Of a stretch of DNA of 64,000 nt, positions 33,059 through 44,854 are shown in pieces. Source of the stretch: Halichoerus grypus (Eukaryota; Chordata; Mammalia; Carnivora; Phocidae). Every line of letters begins with the position of its first letter. Position 1 is the stretch's first letter. The stretch spans positions 166,810,437 through 166,874,436 of the forward strand of contig NC_135715.1 of NCBI RefSeq assembly GCF_964656455.1, written 5' to 3'. The notes under the pieces were generated by a model, which was not told the DNA's origin, made no database searches, and saw nothing but the letters and a program-made list of their open reading frames with translations. Made by a program: the position numbers and the translations under genes.

Positions 33059-34086
33059 ATCAACAATAGGATAATTATTACTTGAATATTAATTATGTGC
33101 CCCTTTCTTTTCTATATAATTTAATAATAGGAAATGAAGTGATAAGAAATAGTATGTACATCCTCAGCCACTTCTGAGTTTATTCTCTTGCATTGCTCAT
33201 ATATAGAGACCTTGTATATATAGTCCAATAGTCCCTGAGTCTTCTAGTATTCTGGGGTCTCCCTTTGCTTTAATGTCCAAGTGAAAAAGCTCACACTTTG
33301 GGTCATGTAAAAATGGAAAGCATAACCCTTTGTTTTATTTTTCAAGATTCTGAAGAGAGTACTTACCTTTTCTTGATGGTTTTCCATCACTTGCTTTGAA
33401 TTTCTCTTTCTAACTCAGTTATTGATTCCTATCTGTCAAGCTAACTTCCTAGGCTGCTGTCCCACTTTATTTTGTTCTTCAAGTGGCCTCTTCACCTTCA
33501 TTACTTATAGTACCACTAACACAAGGCTCTGGTGTAACAATCTTTTGCTGAAGGTTTATAGATAATGGAAAGACTGAAGCAAAGAAAAGAAACAAATGAA
33601 AACAATATCAAATATTTTGAATTTTACCATTCAGTTCCTTTCCAGAAAATTGTTTTTGGTCCCCCCCACCTCCCGCCCCCTGTCTGCTACACCATTACTA
33701 GACTCCTTTGCTGAGTCTCTCTCTCTCTCTCTCTATTCTTACTGTCAATTTTTCTTACACATTTCCCTCTTCAATCCCAAAGCAACTAAGACTTCTGTCT
33801 TGAGCACTCCATAAATCACATAACAAGTCTGTTTTATCCAAATATGAGATAATTATAATACTTCTGCTGGAAAATTACATAGGCATTCTATATTTATTCC
33901 CAGCCCCTTTTAGTGCCTATTGTGTAGGGGCTAAAAGTCCAAAAACCACATTTTCCCAACTCCTTTGTCAGAAGGGTTGTGTCAATTGGATGCATTACAC
34001 AAGATTTGGAAGATGGAAAGGAGGTAGCAGTCATTTTCATCCAACACCAGTGGGCTTTAGCAGACAGATTTTATGTAGCAAAAAAA
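33059..34086. other. Single-copy DNA with C-rich and CT-rich patches
   Basis: A C-rich run at 33660-33680 (CCCCCCCACCTCCCGCCCCC) and a CT repeat at 33716-33734. The frame 33596-33814 is compositional. Confidence 0.45.
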
Positions 34087-34099
34087 CTGCTCATTTCCC

Positions 34100-34290
34100 A
34101 GACGCCTGGGTGGCTCAGTCAGTTAAGCGTCTGCCTTTGGCTCAGGTCAGGATCTCAGGGTCCTGGGATCAAGTCCTGCATTGGGTTCCCGGCTCACTGG
34201 GGAGTCTGCTTCTCCCTCAGCCCTCTCCCCTGCTTGTGCTCTCTCTCTCTCTCTCTCTCAAATAAATAAATAAAAATCTTAAAAAAAACA
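34100..34290 (+). mobile_element. CanSINE, plus strand
   Basis: Head ACGCCTGGGTGGCTCAGTC, CAGGTCAGGATCTCAGGGTC, CCCCTGCTTGTGCTCTCTCT and tail AAATAAATAAATAAAAATCT. The target duplication is CTGCTCATTTCCC (34087-34099) against CTCCTCATTTCCC (34296-34308). The two overlapping plus frames through it are artefacts. Confidence 0.95.
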
Positions 34291-34429
34291 AACTCCTCCT
34301 CATTTCCCTACTATTACTATTTTGAGGGATTATAAAGAAGTGGTTTCTTGAAGTTTTCTGAATCTGGATTTACTAATTTTCTAGCTCTTCCAACAAGTTT
34401 GTAAGTATTTAATTTCCACATTTAGATCA

Positions 34430-34945
34430 GTACCAGTTAGCTATTTCTTTACAAATGTTGCTTACTAATCCACTCCAAAAATTCAGTAGTTTAAAACAAC
34501 AACCTATTCTCATGTATCTGCAGTTTGTCTGGGATTGGCTGACCTAAGCTGTGTGTGACTAAGCAGTGTGGTTCTGCTTTAAGCAGAGGCTTCTGGTTCA
34601 ACCAAAAACCAGCCAAGCCCCAGCTGGTCTTGGCTTGGCCAACTCTATTCCATGTATGCCCAGTCTTGGGTCTCTGTGGAAGAGGCAGCAGCTAACTAGC
34701 TGGAGTGGGAAGTCTTCTAATGGCAGTGGCAGAAGTACAAGGGAACAAACAGAAACCAGCAAGGGCTCTCAAATTCTGTTTCAAAACTGGTACCTTGTTA
34801 CTTTTGTCTACATACCACTGGCCAATGCAACTTACATGGCCAAGCTCAAAGCCAAGAGCTGGTGGAGCATACTTTGTGCAGAAATTATGTCATATGCATG
34901 AAGTACTTTGATTTCAAAGAAGCCACAGTCTTATCTGAGAAAGAA
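34430..34945 (-). mobile_element. MLT1-type LTR, antisense
   Basis: CAGTAGTTTAAAACAACAAC, ATCTGCAGTTTGTCTGGGAT and GAAGAGGCAGCAGCTAAC, with CAATGCAACTTACATGGCC, correspond to an MLT1 LTR read backwards. The 111-residue frame 34566-34901 lies wholly inside it and is not a gene. Confidence 0.6.
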
Positions 34946-35740
34946 AGGTCTTTTATACCTCATTGGTCATATAGCTAAAACCAAGCTGTGTGATCAAGCT
35001 CAATGACAGAAATTCAGATGACATAACCAAAACCAGGTATAAACCACTAATACGTGCATTTCCTATGAAAAATGCTGACAAGTTCATACAGGCTTTCCTT
35101 TGGTATGTTCTGAACTCTAACACAGGACGACACTAATCATTTGTTTGTATATTCTATTCAGGTCTGTTTAAGGGTCAATACCATGATTCCAGGAGTTCCT
35201 GGAGAAAAGCACAAGGTTGCAGTTCACACACTCCGCTAATGATGAGATCATGGCAAAGAAGTAGAGAATTGAAGCCAATCATTCTGTCTTTTATAAGACT
35301 GGTTATACTTGGAAACATAGAAGGTTTCCTATTTCTTTGCAATGAAACCCGATGGACACAAGCCAGTGTTTAAATATAGACTTTGAAGATTAAATTAACC
35401 CAGTTAGTAAACTATGCAATCAAAATTTGGAACAAGGTCTTCTGATTGCATAAACAGCGTTCTTTTCACTTTACCCAGTTTTTGAACCAATATGAGACCA
35501 CAATGCGGTACGATCAAGAATCAGTGCAAATTGCTAAGTAAAACTCTGAAATGGGTACTTTGGCATTGGCATTCAGCTGACTTTCCTTCCGGTAGCTTTG
35601 TAGCCACATTTCCATCTGTCTCTCTCTGTCTCTCTTACACACACACGCATACACGCACGCACGGGTGCACGTGAATCTTGGAGCCCTTTTGGTATATTGT
35701 GGATACTAAAATATCTAGTCAGCTATCCCATAAGATCTGT
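34946..35740. other. Single-copy DNA; low complexity at 35612-35670
   Basis: CTCTGTCTCTCT followed by ACACAC/ACGCAC units explains the histidine- and threonine-rich end of the local frame. Nothing else recognised. Confidence 0.45.
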
Positions 35741-35920
35741 GTTTTTCAAACTTAATATACATATGAATTACCTGGGTATCAGGTTAAAATGCAGATTTTG
35801 GATTTTGATTTAGGAGGTCAAAGGTGGGTCTGAGCTTCTGCATTTCAAATATACTCACAGGTATTGTGATGCTTCTACTCTGATGGACTACTCTTTGAGG
35901 ATTAATGCACTAGAATAACA
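35741..35920 (+). mobile_element. MER5A-type hAT-Charlie element
   Basis: GTTTTTCAAACTTAATATAC, TGAATTACCTGGGTATCAGG, AAAATGCAGATTTTGG, GAGCTTCTGCATTTC and GTGATGCTTCTACTCTGATG follow MER5A nearly end to end. Non-autonomous DNA transposon fossil. Confidence 0.75.
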
Positions 35921-36305
35921 TGTCTCTACATCCCTAATCTCTTTCCTCTACTTCAAAACTTTCTTTTTCTGTATTACATTGCTCCAGGTTCTTTTAGAAG
36001 TAACAATAAAAAAAATACCACAAGTGTTTCTCTTATGATAAATGAAAAAATGTTTTTCTTAGATAAAGCTTTATTTATAACCCTTAAATTTTCTTCAAAC
36101 ATTCTAAGGAAGACTATATTTAAGACTTGATAGACTCTAAATATCCATTGTTGTTGCATCTTTGAATTAGGTTAGCCCAAAATGCAGGCAAGACTAGACT
36201 GGATGCTTCTGCCTCACCCTCTGCTCTTCATCTATAGCCACTAAACAACCTTCTCCTCTAACATCTTGGACTAGTTTTTCTTTTACTTAATACGGAAAAA
36301 AAAAA

Positions 36306-36730
36306 AAAAAAGGCCACAGATTCTTCTCTCCTGCTTGCATGACTTTGCAATGCAACTTTGCATCTCCTTCCATCAAGTGAGTTTTGTCTATTTCTTAACC
36401 CCATGAATTTGAATTAGTCTTCTGACTTGCTTTAAACACTAACAGATAGAAACACAAATTGTGTGATTTCTGAGCCTGGTTGTCCAAGAGACTCTTTATG
36501 CTTTTTCTTGCTCTCTTGGGACCCTGAACAAGTCTAGGCTAGCTTTCTGGATGGTGAGAGGCTTCTGGTTCAACCAGCCAAGCGCCAGAAGCAAAGCCAT
36601 CGAGCTGACTGGCAACTGACACACACACAAGAGTGAGCCCAGTGAGATCAGTAGAACACACTCTACTGACCCACACAGAATTGAATTAAATAAATGGTGG
36701 TTGTTTGGGATGGTTTGTTACTCAACAGAG
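36306..36730 (+). mobile_element. MLT1-type LTR, sense
   Basis: TCTTGGGACCCTGAACAAGT, CTTTCTGGATGGTGAGAGGC, GAGTGAGCCCAGTGAGATCA, GTAGAACACACTCTACTGAC and AATTAAATAAATGGTGGTTG are hallmarks of the 3' half of MLT1 LTRs. A 15-base A-run lies just before it. The stretch 35921-36305 to its left shows nothing recognised. Confidence 0.8.
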
Positions 36731-37224
36731 ACTCGATACATTTAGGAAGAATTTACAAAATCCTGATTTGTAAAGTCAGCTTTGCTAGGAATACTGTCCT
36801 GACCATGAGCCTTAGCTCTGGAGAATAAGTGCTATTTTGTTTCTGTGAACAATCAATCACCTTCACCTGTCTCGTATTTCACTCAGGGTTAGTAACAGAA
36901 CTAATTTCAATTTTTTTCTTCCTTTGAGCCTGAGTTCTTGCCCCAGTCTGAGAGACTGGGATCTTCTTTTGTTCTCTGCATGTTTCTAAGCAGGAGTCTT
37001 GACTTCAAAGCTTGGTCCCAGGGCTGGGTAGTGCCAAACTATCAGACCCTGGGCCTCACCTGCTAGGTAGCCTGGTCTCTGTATGTTTCCTGAGCCTTGA
37101 CTCCTGGTAATCATTGTCTTTCTGCCAGGGTAACCTCTCTCCTTTTTTTCCAGAATTCACAAACTTCAGTTGCTTGACCAGTCTCTCTCTATGGGCACCA
37201 GATTATATTCTCATGTGAGTACCC
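36731..37224. other. Single-copy DNA, no feature recognised
   Basis: No frame or repeat family recognised. Confidence 0.4.
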
Positions 37225-37697
37225 ACTTCAGAATTCCTCATTGGTTCTCTGTTATTCTAAGAACAAAATCCAAGCTCCTCACCTCCTACTAAAACCTTTA
37301 TGACCTACCCTCTACATATCTCTCTAGCTCTATCCCTCGTGGCAACCCTTTTATTCTACCATCCTGACATAATAAACCACCTATGTGAATTTCTAGGATT
37401 GCCTCAGTTGTGACTTGCTTGTTACAGGAGATAATTTGTTCACATTATCTCCTCCACCTGCAATGCTCATTTCCTTCACCTGCCCAGCCTCTGCTCACTA
37501 TTTATGATCATTTCCCATACAGTTTAGATGCCTCCAAAGCACCTTGCTTATAGTTCTTGCATAGGAACTATTATACCTCATAACAATGTTCTTGTCAGTA
37601 TGTATGCTTGGAGATTGAACTATCTAAAGGCAATGAGATGCTCTTTTATGTCCTAATTCCCAGTGCCTAGCACAGCAATCGATATTTATTTTTTCAG
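37225..37697 (+). mobile_element. L2 LINE 3' end, sense
   Basis: CATTGGTTCTCTGTTATTC, AGAACAAAATCCAAGCTCCT, CCTTTATGACCTACCCTCTA, CACCTGCAATGCTCATTTCC, AAAGGCAATGAGATGCTC and CCCAGTGCCTAGCACAGCA run in L2 order to the 3' tail. It ends face to face with the antisense L2 at 37698. Confidence 0.75.
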
Positions 37698-37880
37698 CAA
37701 AGAATTTATTGAGCAAATACTATGTACCTGCTGCTGGGCAAGGTCCATAAAATGCACAGTGAACAAGATAATGAAATCCCAACAGGTGAGAGAGGCCATA
37801 AATAGATATTTAGGATGCCAGTTAAAAAGTCAATGAGACCTGCTATAGGATTATAGAAGCAAAGATGTAGGTTGCCCCCT
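37698..37880 (-). mobile_element. L2 LINE 3' end, antisense
   Basis: GAATTTATTGAGCAAATACT, ATGTACCTGCTGCTGGGCAA and GCACAGTGAACAAGATAATG match the L2 tail read backwards. Together with the preceding sense L2 it forms a tail-to-tail pair. Confidence 0.65.
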
Positions 37881-38574
37881 GTAGCTCTAAGGATAATCAG
37901 AAGGAATCTGGCATGCATATGAAGGGAGGGCTTAAGTTAATACTGTATTTGTGGGTTGAGTGAACAACTGAATGAATTATCTGGATGAATAAATGGATGA
38001 AAATGCAGCTTTATCTTTTTGAATGATTTTTTCCCCCCATGAACCAGTGAAAATGATAGGCTTCAAAAATTAGAAGTTCTATTCATAGGACTCTGAAAGC
38101 CATTTTTTTTTTCTAGTGGCTTTCCAACAGAGATAATGTTGGCTCATAATGACAAGATTTGAGAGCTTGCCTCTTATAGGTTTATTTGAATTACTATGAT
38201 TTAATAAGGGTATCTGGTTATTTCTTTATATTAATGAAGGTTCCTGTAGATAGGTATCAGGACCAAAGAAAAGGATTCAAAGGCTACAAAATACCTTATT
38301 GAATACTTGTATGGAGGATATTAGAGAATGCTAGAAATGTGCTTCAAGCATTTCATTAGAGATCGGCATTCCATATACATATTAACATTTTTGCCAAATA
38401 TTAAAATGCAATACTTGGTAAAGTGAAAATCCTTTAGATCTGTAGGGTGAGAACTCTCATCTAATTAGCTAGTTTTCCTCTCTGAATTTCAAATGCTCTA
38501 TTAATTATTTGTGTTCCAACATGGAATATTTTTGTTGCTGTTGTTCTAAAATTTAATGTTTCTGATAGAGTGGG
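37881..38574. other. Single-copy DNA, no feature recognised
   Basis: A L2-tail-like scrap (GTTGAGTGAACAACTGAATG) at 37956-37975; otherwise unassigned AT-rich DNA. Confidence 0.4.
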
Positions 38575-39211
38575 TGTATTAATTTTCTATTGTTACATGA
38601 TAGATTACCGCAAACAAGTAGTTTAAAGCAATGCAGTTTTGTTAACATTGCACAAAATATCTCAAGTTCTATAGGACAGCATGCAGGTGGGCTTGGCTGG
38701 GTTCTCTGCCTAGGGTTTTATAAGGCTGAAATTTAGATGCATCCTCATTTAAAGGATCCGAGGAAGAATTAACTTCTGAGCTTACTCAGGTTGTTGACAG
38801 AATTTAGTGTCTTGTGACTTTAGAACTGAAGTTCCCGGGTTTTTTTCTTTGTTTTTGGCTTTTTGTTTGTTTGTTTGTTTGTGGACTGTAGGCCCAGATG
38901 TTTGCTCTTAGCTCCTAGAGACCAATCTTAGGACCTTTTAATGTAGCGCCTTGCATCTGTAAAGCCAGCAAAGAGGTGCCACATTCTTCTCGTGCTTCAA
39001 ATCTTTCTGTCTTCTTCTGCAACCAGATAGAGAAAATCCTCTGCTTTTCAGGGGCTCACATGATTATGTTAGGCTTCCTTTGATAATCTCTTCCACCTTA
39101 AGGTCAACTGTGCCGTATATCATAACCACATGTTCCACCTACACTCAAGGAGAGGGAGTAATTCAAAGGCAATGGTCATTTGGGGGTCATTTTAGAATTC
39201 TGCCTACCACA
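38575..39211 (-). mobile_element. MLT1/MaLR-type LTR, antisense
   Basis: Starts TGTATTAATTTTCTATTGTT, continues GATTACCGCAAACAAGTAG, AGGTTGTTGACAGAATTTAG, AAAGCCAGCAAAGAGGTGCC, GGCTCACATGATTATG and AGGTCAACTGTG, and ends GAATTCTGCCTACCACA. The TG and CA termini are typical of an LTR. It includes a TTTGTTTG run at 38865-38881. Confidence 0.65.
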
Positions 39212-39404
39212 GTGGGGTGAAGAAAAGTCATCAGGTAAATCTTGCTTCTACTTAGAGGAACGTTGCACCCAATCTGTGTCCTCTGAATTTCTCATCTTAA
39301 AAAGGGAAAACCCCAGTCTTTTCCTCCTGTTATAGGAGAAAACCTCAGTTCAGCCTATCTTTTGTGTGTTTCTTCCCTGTGAGTTTCCTTTACTTTTACA
39401 TAAA

Positions 39405-40245
39405 TACTTCACTTCTGACACTTCTGATCACCAAATATGTGGAGGTTTTTTCCCACCAACAAGCAGTTCTCGGACACCAGCAGATATCAACTCAATTCTG
39501 ACACTATCTACCTGGTGATAGCATCAGATTTCACAGATCAAGGGCTCATCCCACGTGATTCCCCTCTGTTCCCCAACTTCAGATGTCAGTAGCAAGCCCA
39601 GGTAGTCACCCTGGCTTCTGATCAACCAGCTATAGATTGGAGGTTCCAAAGACTCCTCTTCAGGTTTAATTAATTTACTAGAGAGGCTCACAGAACCCAG
39701 AGAAAATTAATTTACTTTTACCAGTTTTTTAATAAGAGGATATGATAAAGGATACAGTGGAACATCCAGATGGAAGAGATGGGTAGGGCAAGGAATGTGG
39801 GAAAGGATACGGAATTTCCATGGCTTCCTTTGGTGCGCCACTCTCCCAGGACCATGTATTCACCAACATGGAAATTTTCCAAACCTTGTCCTTTTTCTTT
39901 CTTTCTTTTTTTTTTTTTTTAATAGTAGCTTCTTTACATAGTCATGATTGATTAAATCATTGGCCATTGGCAATTGATGCAACCTCTAGCCTCTCTTCTC
40001 TCCCTGGAAGTTGGTGGGGGGGGCAGTGATGGGACTGAAATTTCCAACTCTCTAATCATAGGATTGGTTCCCTGGCAAACAGCCCCCATTCTTAGGTCAG
40101 GTCCAAAAGCCACCTAACTCACATAACAAAAGACACTTTTTATTGCTCTCATTGCTTAGAAAATTCCAAGGTTTTTAGGAGGTCTGTGCCAGGAACTGGT
40201 TGGCAGAGACCTATATGTATTTTCTATTATCTCACACATCTGAAA
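39405..40245. mobile_element. Ancient LTR-like repeat (ERVL-related?)
   Basis: GAGGCTCACAGAACCCAGAG, TGAAATTTCCAACTCTCTAA, TCATAGGATTGGTTCCCTGG, GAAAATTCCAAGGTTTTTAG and GGTCTGTGCCAGGAACTGG are features I associate with an old mammalian LTR, but I cannot fix the subfamily or strand. Interrupted by a T-run at 39903-39920 and a G-run at 40015-40022. Confidence 0.45.
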
Positions 40246-42321
40246 GGGCCATCTAGTGAATTTGCCAACTGAGAGATGCTAATTTCACAGAAAGGAATGT
40301 TTCTGAGGAGGTAATTCCGTTTCTGATACAGGGCTTGATTCTCCCAAAGAAGAGTGTTGCTAGTTACCAAGTCCTAAAATAGAAATCAGAAAATCTGTAC
40401 TCTGTTGTCACATCTGTTACAAATTGAGTAAAATCTTGTGTAAGCCACATATATATTCAGCTCTCTATTTATTCAGGAAGTAGATTTTCTTGGCATTATC
40501 AAGGAGCTAAAGGATCAAATTTAAGAATCAATTTAAAGAGTAGGAAATGAAAGAGATTATGAAGAATAAGTTTGTGTTGAATTACAAAGTGTGAAAACTT
40601 CAAACTCTTTTACCTTAGAAATGTAATAAAAGTGCTCAGAAGTGTTCTTTGATTTTGATCAAGGTACTGTTTTGGAACTTTGAGTCACTGCACAGAATTT
40701 TATTTGACTAAGTAAGCATCCGACTAGTTTTCAGATTCTAGTCAGCATACTCCTAGCTAGTCATAGAAACTCCCTATCCTTCAGTTTGTAAACACAGGCC
40801 CCATGCTGAATTCCTGCTGGAGTTTCACCTTAAAAAAAAAGTCTGTCTCCAGAAATGACCAAATCTGCTTTTACTTGTTAGGAAGTGAAAGTTATACAAT
40901 GAAATCAAACTCCTTGCTCAAATGCTTTAAATCTACTCAACTATATTTGTTTTATGTCAAATGGATTCAAGTCCATTTTACTCAGAAATATTTGTTCTTT
41001 TGAAAATCTTACAATATTCCAATCTTTAGGGAATCTCTTTTACTTTTAAAAAGAAGCTTGACATAAATTTTTGGAAAAATATATTGAAAAATCTGAGAAA
41101 AATGCTTATAGCTTCCTATCAGTTATAAGGAAAAATCATTCTTTGTCTCCCCTAGGCCCTAGAAAATGTGCAGTGTTCTCTGAGAATGAAGTCTGAACTA
41201 CATATGTTATATAATACTTGAGAGATACACTTATCATCACCAATATAAAGAAGGCTTGTAATGGGAAGCCTCATGTTTCTGAATGTAAAAGGCAAAAAGT
41301 AGAGAGAACTTCTGAGTTAATGAAAATGAATTTCAATCAATTCTATATTTACAATTACTTGGAAGAAATCATTTCCCATTGCCCAGCCAGAGCACTAAAA
41401 ATCTATTCTTTTCCTATACCATAGAAGTGGCTTATGTGAAACTTCAAATTTAGTGTATTTTTTTTCCCCAGGGAGATTATCCCCTCCCCTTTCAACAACT
41501 CCTTCTTTCATACTATCCCTCCCACCACCTACTTCATCATGGTATTTTAAATAAAGTATTAAAATTCAGTAGATTAATCCTCTTCATAACCCACTTGTAT
41601 GCAGATGCATCTTCATAGGAAATTATTAAAGACCAAAAAGCTTTCAAAATCCAAAGAAATCATCTCCCATGTCAGGCTGTCATTCTGATAAGAAGTGGGG
41701 AAAATTTAATTACCGATTTGTTTCAGTCTTAAAAAAACTTTCTCAAGAACGAGAGGCAAGTCTTCATAATCTCATTTTACTTTTTAACTAAAAATGGTGT
41801 TTTCAACATAACGTCTTATTCAAAAGTCTTGGTTGGTGCTGAATACATTTAGGTTATTTCCATACACTGATTCCAAATCAAATAAGAAATTTGTTTTCAT
41901 GGACAGTAGGCAAAAGAATGTGTCAAAGACTATAATCACATTTCCAAAAGAAAGTAATCCCAAAAGTCCTTCTGAAAAATGGTAGCCTTATTGGAAACAT
42001 TATTTAACTACCCAGCAGAGCTACTCTGAAAAGCTAGTACACATGTTTTTAATTAACTTATTTAAATATTGAGACATATACTATATATATTAAAAATTCA
42101 GTGATGGGAATGAACTTCCGTCATTTTTCTAATGTAGAGTATGAACTCTTGTTGCCTGTCCCCATAAAAATGAAAAACACACCATGAATTTCTTATGTTC
42201 TAAAGTTTGACTCATGGCCTTTGGAAAATTCAGTGGGGGAGTTCCATACCTGTCTCTAACCAGCCCCCTCCTCTATAAATACAAGTTGTATAAGGAAACT
42301 ACTCCAGACTGTTCTTAATAG
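40246..42321. other. Single-copy DNA, no feature recognised
   Basis: About 2 kb of AT-rich DNA. Frames at 40803-41003 and 41218-41424 lack recognisable domains. Confidence 0.4.
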
Positions 42322-42335
42322 TGACTCAAATTGTT

Positions 42336-42555
42336 ATTTATTTTATTTTTTAAAAAGATTATTTATTTGTTTATTTATTTATTTAGAGCAAGAGCGAGGG
42401 GGGGAGCAGAGGAAGAGGGAGAGAGAGAATCCCAAGCAGACTCCCTGCTGAGCACGGAGCTGGATGCAGAGACCAGTCTCATGACCCCAAGATCATGACC
42501 TGAACTGAAATCAAGAATCAGATGCTTAACTGACTGAGCCAACTAGGTGCCCCTC
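42336..42555 (-). mobile_element. CanSINE, older subfamily
   Basis: Tail complement with ATTTATTTGTTTATTTATTT, GAGAGAGAGAATCCCAAGCA, head end GAGCCAACTAGGTGCCCC. The imperfect target duplication is TGACTCAAATTGTT (42322-42335) against TGACTTAAATTTTT (42556-42569). Confidence 0.92.
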
Positions 42556-42794
42556 TGACTTAAATTTTTAAAAGGAGGAGGGAATTTTTTTCCATTTTCT
42601 TGCATTATTTAAAGTAAAGCCACTTGTGTTTTTCTGTGTAAATATGTCTCTTAAAAATGTGATTGTTTCTGATCTTTCAAGACTTATAAACACTTAATTC
42701 AAGACCTAGTTGGGATCATGTTACTCATACCCACAATGAACGCTCACATGGAAATATACTAGACTTAGTGTGTTTCCAGACTAATTGTATCATT

Positions 42795-43870
42795 TAGGAG
42801 GTTGTCATTTGCAAGTTACAGAAAACTCAATCTAAATTAGTTTAAGGGAAAAAACAAAAGTGGATTTTACTGGTTTATGTAACTCAACAGTCCAAGATTA
42901 GGTATGTCTTTAGACAAGTCTTTATCAAGGATTTAATCAATATAACTAGTTCCAATTTCTTTCTTTTTTCATTTTTATTTTTTTAGAGAGGGAGAGCATG
43001 AAAGAGAGAGGCAGGGCAGAAGGAGATGGAGAGAGAGACTCTTAAGGTGGGCGTGGAGCCCAACGTGGGTCTTGATCTCACAACCCTGAGATCATGCCTG
43101 AGCTGAAATCAAGAGTCAGATGCTTAACCAACTGAGCCACTCAGGTGCTCCATCCAGTTTCTTTCTTTATTTTAATGTCTTTGATTTTCCTAGATTTTCT
43201 TAGAAACTGATTCTGAGATATTATTAAATGTGCAAGGATATTATGAGGGGAAGTTACTATGTGAATGGAAATGGGGAAATGGAAATGGAAGCTGGGAGTG
43301 TCTAGAGAGCCATCAGACCTCAATGCAGCAAACAACAAAGAGAGAGACAGAGATAGAGACACACAGAGAAAATGGGTAGAATTGTCCTAGACATCTGTGC
43401 AGTGTAAGGAAGTCTCAGTAAAATTTTCTGGGAGTCCCTGAACTAAAGTAAATGAACACAAATGTTCTGTGTTTCTAGGAGCTCATTTCCAGTAGGGAGC
43501 AGCCCTTGGTAGGCAAGACCTTGTTACAAGTCCAGTAAAGAATTTCAAAGTGCAGCACCTGAGGCTCCCTGTCAGTCATGTTCCTATAGTAGGAGATCTG
43601 TAGACGTATTCTGTTGGCTACCATGGGCAAATTGTCTCATCACAATCCCAAGATAGCTGCTAGTAGAATCTAGGGCAATAATTATTCTTATTTATATCCA
43701 CTGGGGAAATAAAAGAAAGTCAATGTCCCCAAAAGTTCAAGGTTCAGATTCAAACCTCTTTAACCATGATTGGACAGACCTGGTGGTGTGCTCAATCCTG
43801 ACCTACTCACTGTGGCTGGGGTTTGGATACAATTATTGACTTAAGCCCTAGAAGGCCTCCATGGAACTAA
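42795..43870. mobile_element. Unassigned ancient interspersed repeat, copy 1
   Basis: The opening GTCATTTGCAAGTTACAGAA, AACTCAATCTAAATTAGTTT and later ATTGGACAGACCTGGTG plus CTACTCACTGTGGCTGGGG recall an old repeat whose better copy is at 62525-63000. It is interrupted by a CanSINE (42970-43152) and contains a GGAAAT run at 43263-43290. Family not named. Confidence 0.45.
42970..43152 (-). mobile_element. CanSINE, older subfamily
   Basis: T-rich tail complement, GAGAGAGAGACTCTTAAGG, CCTGAGCTGAAATCAAGAGT and head end GCCACTCAGGTGCTCC. The target duplication is TCCAATTTCTTTCTT (42951-42965) against TCCAGTTTCTTTCTT (43153-43167). Confidence 0.92.
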
Positions 43871-43914
43871 AAGAGATATTAGTCCTTCCCTATATCTGTT
43901 GCTTAGCAACCCTA

Positions 43915-44335
43915 TATAGGTTGTTTTTGAGCACACGTGAGAGAAACTGCAACTCAAATTAGCTTAAAAATGAAGACAGTTATGATCTCATGTAAGAGAA
44001 AGAGAGAGAATGTGGGCTCCAGGAGTGGTTCAAATAAAATATTGGCTCCATCTCTACAATTCTCTAAGGGGTTAGCTTTGTGATCAGGCTGATTTCTCAT
44101 GAGGTTTCAAGATGTCCATCTGCAGCAACTGAGGTAAAATGCCCCCTTTGTTCATATCAAGCTTAAAAACCAGCCATGGGATGAAAGACAATCACCTCAG
44201 CCTAGTTGGGCCACATGCTCATTATATAACTATTCTTGAAAAATAGGGGGTGACAGGGGAATTCCATACCATGTTTGGCTTACACCTGGCTTCGAAGGCA
44301 ACCATTGGAAAAGAGGATAGGATAACAATGAAAGA
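43915..44335. mobile_element. Unassigned ancient interspersed repeat, copy 2
   Basis: GAAACTGCAACTCAAATTAG followed by CTTAAAAATGAAGACAGTTA and GATCTCATGTAAGAG parallels the starts at 42810 and 62540. Diverged and incomplete. Confidence 0.35.
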
Positions 44336-44403
44336 GTTACAATAATCAGAATCTAACCTGGAGCTGGTGATGAGATCAGTTTCCTTGAGCTATATGGACA
44401 GTG

Positions 44404-44854
44404 TGATGGTTGATTTTATGTGTGGACTTGGCTAGGCTGTGGTGCCCCTTTAAACAATGGGTCTTCACATCAGCCTTGTGAAGATAGCTTTTATGTGTGA
44501 TTAAACATTTAATCAGTTGACTTTGAGTAAAGCAAATTACCCTCTGTAATATGAATGGGACTCATCCAATCAGTTAAAGACTTTAAGAGCAAAGACAGGT
44601 TTCTCAAAGAATTCTGCCTCAAGATCGCAACATAGAAATCCTGCCTGAGTTTCCAGCATGCTGGCCTGTCTTTCAGATTTCATACTCAAGACTACATCAG
44701 CTCTAATCTGAATTTCCAGCCTGCCTGCCTGCTCTATGGTTTTGACTTCCCAACCCTCATAATGGCACAAGTCAATTCCTTAAAATAAATCTCATTTTCT
44801 CTTTCTCTCTCTATATCTTATTGGTTCTGTTTCTCTGGAGAACCCTGACTAATA
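44404..44854 (+). mobile_element. MLT2-type LTR (ERVL)
   Basis: Starts TGATGGTTGATTTTATGTGT, keeps TTGACTTTGAGTAAAGCAAA, GGGACTCATCCAATCAGTTA, TTCCTTAAAATAAATCTCAT and a CTCTCTCTATATCTTATTGG pyrimidine stretch, and ends TCTCTGGAGAACCCTGACTA. These are the full-length hallmarks of MLT2 LTRs. AATAAA at 44783-44788 is the old LTR poly-A signal. A solo LTR; no internal ERVL sequence adjoins it. Confidence 0.85.

Noticed and set aside
34566..34901. 111-residue plus-strand frame
   Set aside because: Lies wholly in an antisense MLT1-type LTR and has no recognisable domain.
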